Part shown: piece after piece, positions 29,210 to 40,993 of the stretch
How positions within the stretch are numbered: the stretch's first letter is position 1
How the letters are laid out: each line of letters starts with the position of its first letter
DNA from: CALJIC01 sp039805565
GTDB taxonomy: Bacteria; Chloroflexota; Chloroflexia; Chloroflexales; Roseiflexaceae
Direction: 5' to 3'
DNA length: 44,855 nucleotides
NCBI GenBank assembly: GCA_039805565.1
Contig: JBDLTZ010000192.1
Coordinates: forward strand, 1 to 44,855
The notes under the pieces: model-generated
What the model was told of the DNA's origin: nothing
The model's input: the letters and a program-made list of their open reading frames with translations, nothing else
Databases searched by the model: none
Program-made: the position numbers and the translations under genes

Positions 29210-30580
29210 TCAGCCTGGAACCTCGGCCTCGAGCCGCGAAAGCAGCCCCTCGGCCAAGGCGACGAGGCGGCCGGTGCGCTCGGCCCACGCGGGGTCGAAC
29301 AGCTTGACGCGCCGGGCGGTGGACTTCGTGAGCACCAGCACCTCGTAGAGCCGCGCACGCAGCAGCAGCTCGGGGCTAGGCCCGTAGCCCTCAAGGAAGT
29401 GCGACCGCGCCGCCCCAGCACCGCTCCCGCCCGCGCCATCATCCCACCACCAGAGGTCCGCGAGGAACTTGCCCAGATCGATCGCCTGGTCGAACAGGTA
29501 GCAGGTGTCGAAGTCGATCAGCGTCATGCCGTCCGGGGTGATCCAGACGTGGTCGGCCTTGAAGTCGCCATAGGCGAAGCCGGGCGCCTCCTGCGGAAGG
29601 CGCTCGTGCAGCACCTGGGCCCGCGCGAGCATCCGTGTGACCCGCGCCCCGGCCTCGGGGAGCAACGTTTTCAGGTGCTCCGACGCGCTGGCGATGCTCT
29701 GGAGCTCCTTCTCCAACGAGTGCTGCCGCAGCTCCACCAGGTCGGTTGGGACGCGGTGGATCGCCCGCAGGCCCGCCCCGGCGAGGCGCAGGTGCTCGGT
29801 GGCCTCGGGCAGGTGGAGCAGCTCGGAGAGCGGCCGGCCGGCGACGTGGCGGTAGAGCGCCACCTGCTCCTCAGGCAGGTAGGCCGCGGGCTGCACCGCG
29901 CTGATCGGCGCGTCGTCCGCGGCCAGCCACTCGACCACCCGCCGCACCGTTGAGAAGATGCGCGTACCCTTATCGCTGCTGTAGACCTTGGCGTAGAGCG
30001 CAGCGTCCGGGGGGGCGCCCGCGGGCCGGTAGCGCAGCACGTGGCGCTGGCCGGGCCGGTAGCGCACGACCTCGACGGTGTAGTCGCCGGGGGGCGCGCC
30101 GAGCTCGGGGAGCGCGGACAGCAGCGCGCGCACGTGCGGCGGCGACGAGAGGCGCGCGAGCTGCGGGTACTCGGCGTCCAAGGGCGACACCTGGAGCCAC
30201 AGGCCCCAGCTCGGGTCGTTGGCCACGAGCGCGCGGAACGGCGCGAGGAGCCCGAGCTCCGCCACCTCCTCCTGCATCCGCGCGATGTCCTCCGGGGCGC
30301 CGCGCGGATCCGCGGTGCCCGGCGGGAGCCACACCGCCTCAACGTGGCGGCGCTGCTCGGCGTCACTGGGCGCGCCGCGCACCGAGATCTCGTAGTAGGC
30401 CGTGAGATAGCGGCCGGGCTTGGACTTGGCGCGGTACAGGCGGCAGGCACCAAGAAGCGCCAGGTCGGTCAGAAGCCCTCCCAGCGCCCTGCGTAGCGCG
30501 GCCTGCGGCTCGTCGCCCTCGAGCAGCCAGCGCACTCCCTCAACGCCCGATAGTCCGGCCAGGGCGTCCACGACGTTCAT
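29210..30580 (-). CDS. APH-fold phosphotransferase (kinase A), last gene of the kinase-exporter operon
   Basis: The 456-aa product ends in a phosphotransferase-enzyme (aminoglycoside phosphotransferase/choline kinase fold) domain. It has an N-lobe with RYRPGQRHVLRYR (about 173-185) and the ATP-binding Lys in LYAKVYSSDKG (about 198), a catalytic loop AYGDFKADHVWI (about 336-347), and the metal motif LIDFDTC (about 355). The loop keeps the catalytic Asp but has Tyr for the usual His and His for the metal-binding Asn. Residues 45-105 hold a second KPG...Y module (KSKPGRYLTAYYEI) that looks like a duplicated N-lobe without the Lys. The start at 30580 follows AAGGAG. Substrate unknown; antibiotic resistance is not implied. 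Confidence 0.8.
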   Translation of the reverse strand: MNVVDALAGLSGVEGVRWLLEGDEPQAALRRALGGLLTDLALLGACRLYRAKSKPGRYLTAYYEISVRGAPSDAEQRRHVEAVWLPPGTADPRGAPEDIARMQEEVAELGLLAPFRALVANDPSWGLWLQVSPLDAEYPQLARLSSPPHVRALLSALPELGAPPGDYTVEVVRYRPGQRHVLRYRPAGAPPDAALYAKVYSSDKGTRIFSTVRRVVEWLAADDAPISAVQPAAYLPEEQVALYRHVAGRPLSELLHLPEATEHLRLAGAGLRAIHRVPTDLVELRQHSLEKELQSIASASEHLKTLLPEAGARVTRMLARAQVLHERLPQEAPGFAYGDFKADHVWITPDGMTLIDFDTCYLFDQAIDLGKFLADLWWWDDGAGGSGAGAARSHFLEGYGPSPELLLRARLYEVLVLTKSTARRVKLFDPAWAERTGRLVALAEGLLSRLEAEVPG

Positions 30581-30677
30581 CGATGTCTCCTTCAGCGGTG
30601 CGGCACGTGCTCCCAACCACGCGGGGGCGTGGAATATCGAGGCGGGGGCAGCCGCCGGCCCCGCCTACGCAACAGGG

Positions 30678-32101
30678 TCACAGCACCCCTATACGTCGGA
30701 GGTGGCGCTCCAGCAGGAGCATTGTGTCAGGCAGGCGCTCCGGCTCGATCTTTGTCCAGCAGTACAGGACCAGCGTCAGCAGGTCCAGCGCCTCCCACAG
30801 CTCGATGCGCCGGCGCGACACCGAGGCGTAGCGCTCGTAGGCGGCCAGGAAGCGCTCGCCGATCGCGTCGGCCCGCGCGTACGCCCCGTCGTCTGCGACG
30901 CCGGCAGCCTGGAGCGCGTCGAAGCCCAGCGCGCGCGCCTTGCGCACGAAGCGCGACAGGTCGAGCGCCGCCTCGGCCCGCCCGAAGCCATCGAAGTCGA
31001 TGAACCCGATCCTGCTGCCGGAGAGCAGCACCTGGGCCGGCCGGAAGGCGCGGTGCGAGGGCAGCACGGGGTCGGGCAGGGCCTCGGCGGCCAGCGCCTC
31101 GAGGCGGCGGAGGAGCGGCTCGGCGGCCTCCGCCAGCTCCGGCAGCGGCACGGCCAGGCGCCCGATCACCTCGCGCACCTCGGCCAGCTCATCCTCCCAG
31201 GTGATCGTCTCGCCGTACGCCACGCCGCTGTAGTGGAGCGCGGCGAGCCCGGCGGCGGTCTTATCCATCGCCTCATCGAGCGCGGCCAGCTCGGCGGAGT
31301 CGCCCGAGCGCAGCGCCGCGCGCAGCAGGTCCTCCAGGGTGCGCTCCTCGGCGATCGGGCCCTGCAGCAGCACCTTGAGGTCGGGCAGGTACGCCAGCGG
31401 CTCGGCGACCGTAACGACGTCGCCCGTGGCCAGGGGCGAGGCCCATAGGGCGGCCATGCCGTCGTAGGCGTTCTTGCCCTTGCTACCGCTGTAGGTCTTG
31501 GCGACGACGATCTCGGGCCAGCCGCGGCCGGCGTCCCCGGGCCCGTAGCCGAGCCGGTAGACGACGGTGGCGCGGCTACCGGGCTTGTAGCGCAGCGCCT
31601 TGACGAAGCAGCTCGCGATCCGCAGGTCGGCGTAGCGCGGCGCGGCGGCCCGTATCGCGCGCTCGAGCAGCTCCCGCGCCCGCTCCGGGTCGGTCAGCGC
31701 CGGGAGCGCCGGGAGCGCCGGGTCCTCGGGCTGGGTCTGGAGCTCGAGGCGCAGCTCAGGCAGGTAGGCACGCCAGCCCGGCTCGCCGAAGGCGCCCGTC
31801 GCCACGGCGTCGGGCTCCGCGAAGCCCGGCGGCACCACCCGCGCCTGGAGCATCACCACCCTGCCGCCGGCCTCACCAGCGCGGCCGAGCTCCAGCTCGT
31901 ACTGCCCTGTCCACCCCTCGGAGCCCTTCTTCAGGCGCAGCCGCCTGACCTCGAGCCGCCGGACCTCGAGCGCGCCGGTGACGAGCTCCGGGGCGTAGCG
32001 CTCGAGCCCCGCGCGGACCTGATCCGGCCGGCCCGGGGCGCCCAGCCACTCCGGCGCGTGCGTGAGGCGGCGCAGGCCCTCGGCCACCGCCTCCGGTGTA
32101 T

Positions 32102-32126
<25 letters not shown>
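30678..32126 (-). CDS. APH-fold pseudokinase (B)
   Basis: The 482-aa product follows the same plan as its neighbours: an N-terminal module with LRLKKGSEGWTGQYELEL, then a kinase domain with LRYKPGSRATVVYRL, the ATP-site Lys in IVVAKTYSGSKGK (about 210) and the metal motif GFIDFDGFG (about 377). The catalytic loop reads SHRAFRPAQVLL where neighbours have HGDYTHGQLL, so the catalytic Asp is replaced by Ala (about 360). It probably binds nucleotide but cannot phosphorylate in the usual way, and may be an allosteric or scaffold subunit. The GTG start at 32126 follows GGAGGAGGA and overlaps the exporter gene end by 25 nt, so expression is coupled. Confidence 0.78.
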
Positions 32127-35983
<3,857 letters not shown>

Positions 35984-36025
35984 AGGGTGTGCACGTCCTC
36001 CACTCGCAGATCCACGGTTGGTGCC

Positions 36026-37381
36026 TCAGGCCGCCGGCAGCTCCGCCAGGCAGCGCCAGGCCTCCTCGACCTCCGCCCCGGGCATCGGCGAGCGCGGGCT
36101 GCGCGCGAAGGCCCGCAGCGCCTTGCGCATCAGCGCGACAGCCTCGTACCAGGTGGCCCGCAGCCGGAACCCCTCGCCGTACCCGCTCGCCGCGCAGTAG
36201 GCACCGAGAAACGCACCCTCCAGCTCGCGCAGCCAGCGCGCGCGCGCCTCGGATGCCGGGGAGCCGTGCGCCAGCAGCCGCTGGTGGATGCCGAGCTGGC
36301 GCAGGGTGGCGAGGTACAGCCCAATATCGTTGGCCGGGTCGGCCATACCGCAGTGGTCGAAGTCGAGCACGGCCACGGCGCCGTCGGTGAGCAGGCACTG
36401 GCTGTGCTTGCAGTCCCCGTGCACCAGCGTGAGCCGCTCGCCCCACTCGGGGAGCCGGCCACGCCAGGCCGGGAGCGCGGCCGCCAGCTCCACCAGCCGC
36501 CCGCCCACCTGGGCGTCTACGGCCGCCGCCTGCGCGGCGCGCCTGGCGAAGCGGCGCAGCTCGGCGTCGATCGAACGCTCGCGGCCCGCTGCCACGCCGG
36601 AGCCGTGCACCGCGGCCAGCGCCTCGGCCGAGGCCACCACCCCGTCCCACCCGCGCCGGTCGCCGGCCGTGACCGGGTCGCGCATCCCCTCGAGCAGCAG
36701 CTCGAGCGACGTGCCGGCGACCGGCGCCTGGAGCATCAGCCGCGGCTCGCGCAGCAGCGTCACCGGGCGCACCAGCACCACTCGCCCGGCCCGCGCCGGC
36801 TCAGACTCAGCCAGCAACCGCATGTCGCGGTAGACCGACTCGGCCTTCTCCAGGTCGTGGTAGACCTTGCCGAAGAGTGTGCCGGCGCGCGGCCGGGCGC
36901 CGCCGTCGCGCGCCCAGTAGTCCACCCGCAGCGTGCAGCGCCTCCCCGGCCGGTAGCGCAGGGGCGTCGTGCGAACGCGCAGGACCCGGCCGCCTACCTC
37001 GGGCACCTCGTCCTCCAGCATGCGCGCCAGGCGCTCAGGGTCCAGCGCCGTCGCCAGCCCCGGCAGGTCCGGGTCGTGCTGGAAGAGGTAGGCCTGCATC
37101 CCGAGCGGCGCAACCAGGCGGGCGGTCTCGGGCACCTCGCCCTCGTCCTCGCCCCAGCGGAAGCTGCCGATCAGCATGCGGCCGCCGAGCTGGTAGAGGA
37201 TGCGGCAGTACTGGCCCGGCTCGTACTTCATGTCCAGCACCCGGCACGGGTCGCCCGGCGAGGCGCCGACGTCGGCGAACAGCGCGCCGAGCCACGCCCC
37301 GATCTCGCGCGGCTGGATCGCCGCCTGCACCAGCCGCCGCTCATAGTCCGCCGTATGCGGCGCGGTCTCGAAAGCGGTCAT
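36026..37381 (-). CDS. APH-fold phosphotransferase (kinase D)
   Basis: The 451-aa kinase has the same duplicated layout: a first module with DMKYEPGQYCRILYQL (about 50-65), then a full kinase with LRYRPGRRCTLRVDY (about 142), Lys in LFGKVYHDLEKAES (about 172), the catalytic loop LVHGDCKHSQCLL (Asp323, Gln in place of Asn) and VAVLDFDHCG (about 340). A segment DLPGLATALDPERLARML is shared with the exporter-linked kinase (PGLARALDPEVMRDLL), so the two are paralogues. The start is placed at ATG 37381, about 10 nt after CGGAGG. GTG 37390, which overlaps the GT4 stop as GTGA, is the alternative. Confidence 0.82.
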   Translation of the reverse strand: MTAFETAPHTADYERRLVQAAIQPREIGAWLGALFADVGASPGDPCRVLDMKYEPGQYCRILYQLGGRMLIGSFRWGEDEGEVPETARLVAPLGMQAYLFQHDPDLPGLATALDPERLARMLEDEVPEVGGRVLRVRTTPLRYRPGRRCTLRVDYWARDGGARPRAGTLFGKVYHDLEKAESVYRDMRLLAESEPARAGRVVLVRPVTLLREPRLMLQAPVAGTSLELLLEGMRDPVTAGDRRGWDGVVASAEALAAVHGSGVAAGRERSIDAELRRFARRAAQAAAVDAQVGGRLVELAAALPAWRGRLPEWGERLTLVHGDCKHSQCLLTDGAVAVLDFDHCGMADPANDIGLYLATLRQLGIHQRLLAHGSPASEARARWLRELEGAFLGAYCAASGYGEGFRLRATWYEAVALMRKALRAFARSPRSPMPGAEVEEAWRCLAELPAA

Positions 37382-37386
37382 AGCTC

Positions 37387-38667
37387 TCACGCCTCCGTGA
37401 GGGCGGCCGGGGCGACCACCGCTCGCCCGCGCGGCTCGCCGCCGAACAGCCCCGCCAGCTCACGCGCCGCAGCGCGCAGGTCGAACTGCTCCACCACCGT
37501 GCGCCGCGCCGCCGCGCCCAGCCGCCGCCGGTCCGCCGCGGAGTCCAGCAGCCGCCCGAGCGCCCCCGCGATCCCCGTCACATCGCGCGCGGCGCACAGC
37601 AGGCCGTTCTCGCCGTCGCGCACCAGCTCGGGGATGCCCGACACCGCCGTGCTCACGGCAGGGAGCGCGCAGGCCATCGCCTCCACGAGGACGTTCGGCA
37701 CGCCGTCCCGGTCGCCGTCCTCGGTCACGAACGGCGTGAGCGCGAACACGTCGGCGGACTGGAGCACCGGCACCAGGTCGCGCTGCGGCCGCTCGCCCGG
37801 CAGCTCGAGCGCCACCCCCAGCTCGGCAGCCAGCGCCGCCAGCTCGCCACGCTGCGGCCCGTCGCCGTAGATCGCCAGGCGGAAGCTGCGCCCCGAACGC
37901 GCGAGGAGCCCGCAGGCGCGCAGCAGATCGGGGAAGCCCTTCTTCTCCACCAGCCGCCCCACCGAGACGATCAGCGGGGGTGAGGAGTCCGACCGCCCGC
38001 CGATATTCGCTCTGCCATCCCCGGCGGGCCGGAAGCCGTCCAGGTTGACGCCGTGGTGGATCAGGCGCACCTTCGGGCGCAGCCCGGAGGGTAGCACCTC
38101 GTCGGTGTAGGCCAGGTTCGCGCCGCAGCAGGTCACGACGTGGGTCGCCGCGGCGACGCGCTCGGCCAGGGCCTGATGCGGGATCTGGAACAGGTCGCGG
38201 GCGTGCGCCGTGAAGCTGAAGGGCAGGCCCGTGAGCATCTGGGCCAGCAGCGCCACCAGCGTCGGGTCGTGGGCGAAGTGGGCGTGCAGGTGCGCCACCC
38301 CGGTGCCGCGCAGCAGGTATGTCAGCCACACCGCGTAGTCCAGGCAGGCGAAGCGCGACGCAGCGGTGTAGCCCTCGTCCAGGTCGGCGCGCTCGCGCAC
38401 GTAGGCCAGAGCGGCCGCGTAGCGCGCAGGCCCCTCGGCGGCCACACGCGCGTGGGCGGCGCGCAGCTCGTCGGGCGGGGCGGCGTCGAGGTAGGTCACC
38501 GGGGCGCGGACGTCGGCCACCTGCGGCTGCACCACCGGCTCGCGCGGGTCGGTGCAGGCGTAGATGCGCAGCCGCACGCCCAGCTCCTCGAGCGCCAGCA
38601 CCTCGCTCAGCACAAAGGTCTGCGAGAGGCGCGGGAAGCTCCGCACAATGTAGCCGATCTCGCGCAT
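37387..38667 (-). CDS. GT4-family glycosyltransferase
   Basis: The 426-aa product is a GT-B fold retaining glycosyltransferase. The N-terminal half has IGYIVRSFPRLSQTFVLSEV and HLHAHFAHDPTLVALL. The C-terminal donor half has VGRLVEKKGFPDLL, LAIYGDGPQRGELAAL and the EX7E-type PNVLVEAMACALPAVSTAVSG. SFPRLSQTFV is typical of GT4 enzymes of polysaccharide or glycolipid pathways. The ATG at 38667 has GGAG 5 nt upstream; GTG 38673, which overlaps the previous stop as GTGA, is possible. It is the only sugar transferase in the operon and suggests that the kinases and exporter work on a glycoside or glycolipid. Confidence 0.9.
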   Translation of the reverse strand: MREIGYIVRSFPRLSQTFVLSEVLALEELGVRLRIYACTDPREPVVQPQVADVRAPVTYLDAAPPDELRAAHARVAAEGPARYAAALAYVRERADLDEGYTAASRFACLDYAVWLTYLLRGTGVAHLHAHFAHDPTLVALLAQMLTGLPFSFTAHARDLFQIPHQALAERVAAATHVVTCCGANLAYTDEVLPSGLRPKVRLIHHGVNLDGFRPAGDGRANIGGRSDSSPPLIVSVGRLVEKKGFPDLLRACGLLARSGRSFRLAIYGDGPQRGELAALAAELGVALELPGERPQRDLVPVLQSADVFALTPFVTEDGDRDGVPNVLVEAMACALPAVSTAVSGIPELVRDGENGLLCAARDVTGIAGALGRLLDSAADRRRLGAAARRTVVEQFDLRAAARELAGLFGGEPRGRAVVAPAALTEA

Positions 38668-38669
38668 CG

Positions 38670-39824
38670 TCACTCCTGCCGCTCGGGCGGCCGCTCCACG
38701 AGCTGGGTCACGAAGCGGCCGGCGAGCTTCTTGCCGCCGTCGGCCGGGATGGAGCCGAGCCCCTGCTCGACCATCAGCAGCACCTGGCGGCGCTCCTCCT
38801 CGCCCTCGGGGCGCGGCCGCAGCCCGCGGGAGGTGCAGAGCTGCTTGGCGATCTTCAGGCAGGTGTAGGCGTAGAAGTACACGAAGCGCTCGTCGGAGGC
38901 CCAGCCGGTCTCGGCTGCGTAGGCGCCCAGGAAGGCGCGCTGCAGCGCCGTGAAGGAGTACTGCATGTCGCTGGTGCGGTAGGCAAGCAGGTGCAGGTTG
39001 GCGCAGAAGTGGGCCAAGTCGAAGTTCGGGTCGCCAAGCCGTATCTCGTCGAAATCGATCGCCCTGAGCTTGTCGCCCACCACGACGTGGCCGTAGTGGA
39101 AGTCCTTGTGGATCGGGGTGTCCTCCTGGAACGGCAGCGCCGCGGCGCGCTCGCGCAGGTAGGCCGCGATCCGCGCAGCCCCCTCGGCGGCCTCGGGGTG
39201 GCGCTGCCCCACGAGCGAGGCCCAGGCCTGGAGGTTGAGCACCTCGTTCAGCACCTGGTAGCGGCGCTCGATCGGCAGCGTGCCCCGGTGGAGAACGCCG
39301 ATCCAGCGGCCGGCCAGCTCCATCGCCCGCAGCGCGCGGTCAGTGCCGATCACCTCGTTGAGGAACTGGCCCTCGGCGGGGACGTAGGCCAGCAGCGAGA
39401 GCTCGGGGACGCAGCCGAGCGGCCGCGGCACCCCTACGTCCGCCCGCCCCTCGAAGACGCCCCACAGGCCGCGCATCGTCTGCTCGAGCCGCTGGGCCTG
39501 CCTCAGGTCGCCGAACAGCTTGCCGAGGACGGGCAGCGGGGAGGCCAGGCCGGACACCTCGTAGCTCAGCAGGCCGCGGTTGCCCTGCTTGTAGGCCAGC
39601 AGCTTTGCGTAGCTGACCACGGGCGCCTCGCCGGGGCCGGTGAGCACCTGGAGCAGCGGCACGAGGTGCTCAGTCATCTGGGCCACATCGAGCGCCACCT
39701 GGAGCACCGGGAGCTGCGTGGTCTGGAAGGCGGTGACGTGCTTGTGGACGCTGGTGGAGGTCATCACCCGCACCACTCCCGTCTCGCGCAGCTGGTCACC
39801 CTTTGGTTGCTGGTCGTCAGGCAT
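38670..39824 (-). CDS. APH-fold phosphotransferase (kinase E), first gene of the operon
   Basis: The 384-aa product has one kinase module without the duplicated N-lobe seen in its neighbours. It has LLAYKQGNRGLLSYEV (about 75-90), Lys in VLGKLFGDLRQAQ (about 103), catalytic loop PIHKDFHYGHVVV (Asp kept, His in place of Asn) and LRAIDFDEIRLG. A poorly conserved N-terminus of 70 residues precedes it. AAGGAG lies 6 nt before the ATG at 39824. A promoter-like extended -10 is at 39914-39922, and a 22-bp palindrome lies in the leader, so this is probably the operon start. Confidence 0.8.
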   Translation of the reverse strand: MPDDQQPKGDQLRETGVVRVMTSTSVHKHVTAFQTTQLPVLQVALDVAQMTEHLVPLLQVLTGPGEAPVVSYAKLLAYKQGNRGLLSYEVSGLASPLPVLGKLFGDLRQAQRLEQTMRGLWGVFEGRADVGVPRPLGCVPELSLLAYVPAEGQFLNEVIGTDRALRAMELAGRWIGVLHRGTLPIERRYQVLNEVLNLQAWASLVGQRHPEAAEGAARIAAYLRERAAALPFQEDTPIHKDFHYGHVVVGDKLRAIDFDEIRLGDPNFDLAHFCANLHLLAYRTSDMQYSFTALQRAFLGAYAAETGWASDERFVYFYAYTCLKIAKQLCTSRGLRPRPEGEEERRQVLLMVEQGLGSIPADGGKKLAGRFVTQLVERPPERQE

Positions 39825-39849
39825 CTCGGCTCCTTGACTACGTCGCTCA

Positions 39850-39871
39850 CGGCGCTCGGCGCCGAGCGCCG
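39850..39871. promoter_or_regulatory. Perfect 22-bp palindrome in the kinase-exporter operon leader
   Basis: CGGCGCTCGGC and GCCGAGCGCCG are exact inverted halves with no spacer. It lies between the predicted transcription start (about 39907) and the kinase E ATG, 26 nt before the start codon. It could be an operator for a dimeric repressor, or an RNA hairpin. Confidence 0.55.
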
Positions 39872-39913
39872 CCGGCGGCGGGCGCGGGCCTGCGTCTCAA
39901 TGTGCACAGGCAC

Positions 39914-39922
39914 ACAGTAGCA
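39914..39922 (-). promoter_or_regulatory. Extended -10 promoter candidate for the kinase-exporter operon
   Basis: TGCTACTGT on the minus strand fits TGn plus a weak -10. No -35 is obvious. Confidence 0.3.
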
Positions 39923-39981
39923 AGGAGGATGGCTGGAGTGAATGATGCGCCCGGTGCGTCTGTTACCGGAGTGTGATCCGA

Positions 39982-39998
39982 CCGGCGACCGTCGCCGG
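39982..39998 (-). terminator. Hairpin directly after the FHA regulator stop
   Basis: CCGGCGAC and GTCGCCGG form an 8-bp inverted repeat with a 1-nt spacer, beginning 2 nt past the regulator's TAG. There is no U-tract; RNA would need a larger loop. Confidence 0.4.
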
Positions 39999-39999
39999 G

Positions 40000-40710
40000 C
40001 TACGAGACAGCGCGCGCCTTGAGGTCGGGGGAGGGCTGGTCGGCGCGCGGGGCGAAGGCGACCTGCGCATCGAGGCGGAACCCGACGCGCTGAACAGTGG
40101 TTATCGAAGGAGACTCCTGCCCGGCCTCCTCGGCAGCGCTGCGCAGGTTGCGCCGCAGCTTGGCGATGCAGGCGTTGAGCGCATCCTCACAGGTGGCCTG
40201 GTTGTAGGGCTGGCCCCACACCGCCAGGTAGCTCCCCTCGCGCGTGCACACCGTCCCGGGGTGGCTGGCGAAGTGCAGCAGCAGGTCGTACTCGAGAGGG
40301 CTGAGCTGCGCCACCACGCCGTACACCCGGACCACGCGCGCGGCGTCGTCGATGTAGAGCGCGGCGGGCCGCACGCTGGGGACGGAGATCAGCGTCTCCT
40401 CGGGGTCCGCGAAAGCGAAGGCGGTGTCCTCCGCGCCGAGGGTGATCAGATCGCCGGTGGTGAGCCGCCGGCCGTTGGCGTCCACCCGCTCGCCGTTCAC
40501 GAACGTCCCGTTCGCGCTGCCCGCGTCGAAGACGACGTAGCGGTCGTGGCGGAGCTCGATGCTGGCGTGGAGCCGCGAGACCGTCGGCGCGGCCACCACG
40601 ACGACGCAGGTATCCGAGCGGCCGATCGTCGTAATATCCTGCAGTATGATACGATCAGGGCCGCTGCCCGTGCCCCGTCGCTCCAGGACTCCAGGGGTGA
40701 TACGAGCCAT
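40000..40710 (-). CDS. FHA-domain winged-helix transcriptional regulator
   Basis: The 236-aa product joins an N-terminal FHA phosphothreonine-binding domain to a C-terminal OmpR/PhoB-like DNA-binding domain. The FHA domain (about 15-100) shows TIGRSDTC, SRLHASI and GSANGTFVNGE. The winged helix (about 130-215) has LSPLEYDLLLHFASHPG, the recognition helix region CEDALNACIAKLRRNL and the wing TVQRVGFRL. There is no receiver domain. The start at 40710 follows AAAAAAGG and sits about 30 nt after a strong predicted promoter; an upstream ATG (40749) overlaps the -10 and is rejected. It is divergent from the Ser/Thr kinase gene, whose product is the likely source of its phosphopeptide ligand. Confidence 0.9.
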   Translation of the reverse strand: MARITPGVLERRGTGSGPDRIILQDITTIGRSDTCVVVVAAPTVSRLHASIELRHDRYVVFDAGSANGTFVNGERVDANGRRLTTGDLITLGAEDTAFAFADPEETLISVPSVRPAALYIDDAARVVRVYGVVAQLSPLEYDLLLHFASHPGTVCTREGSYLAVWGQPYNQATCEDALNACIAKLRRNLRSAAEEAGQESPSITTVQRVGFRLDAQVAFAPRADQPSPDLKARAVS

Positions 40711-40747
40711 ATACGCCTTTTTTACTGTGCCAAAGTTGGATTTAGTC

Positions 40748-40776
40748 ATTGTAGCACGCAGGATAGTGCTTGACAA
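40748..40776 (-). promoter_or_regulatory. Promoter of the FHA regulator gene
   Basis: On the minus strand TTGTCA (40776-40771), a 17-nt spacer and TACAAT (40753-40748) are near consensus. Predicted start near 40741. The -35 overlaps the -35 of the + strand promoter by five bases. Confidence 0.7.
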
Positions 40777-40797
40777 TAGGTTGCCAGATGTTAGAAT
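40770..40797 (+). promoter_or_regulatory. Promoter of the Ser/Thr kinase gene
   Basis: A perfect TTGACA (40770-40775), a 16-nt spacer and TAGAAT (40792-40797). Predicted start near 40804, leaving a leader of about 190 nt that carries the GTGATCC boxes. Confidence 0.65.
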
Positions 40798-40814
40798 ATC
40801 GAGACTGTCTATCT

Positions 40815-40843
40815 GTGATCCAATAGTGATCCGTCTGTGATCC
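40815..40843 (+). promoter_or_regulatory. Operator-like triple GTGATCC direct repeat, 11-bp period
   Basis: GTGATCC occurs at 40815-40821, 40826-40832 and 40837-40843, exactly 11 bp apart, so all three face the same side of the helix. PhoB/OmpR-type winged-helix proteins bind 11-bp direct repeats, and such a regulator is encoded 105 bp away. The boxes lie just downstream of the kinase start site and about 75-100 bp upstream of the regulator start site. A single extra GTGATCC is at 39973-39979, before the kinase-exporter operon. Confidence 0.65.
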
Positions 40844-40993
40844 GGCGGCCGGCACCGTACCGTTATCCCAGACGACCTTCTCCACCAGCTCATCCCTGTT
40901 TCGTCATCGCATGCTGGAACTGGTGTGTCTCCACGCCCCGCTGGCGTGGAGGTGTGACCTCCTGGCACGTCGCTCGATCGAAGGCAGGCAGCG

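Noticed and set aside
39929..39976. A 15-codon + strand ORF after AAGGAGG
   Set aside because: The Shine-Dalgarno directly abuts the ATG with no spacing, and the peptide lies opposite the kinase operon's promoter region with no supporting context.
40747..40749. Upstream ATG as start of the FHA regulator
   Set aside because: It overlaps the -10 hexamer of the predicted promoter and has no ribosome-binding site; ATG 40710 has both in order.
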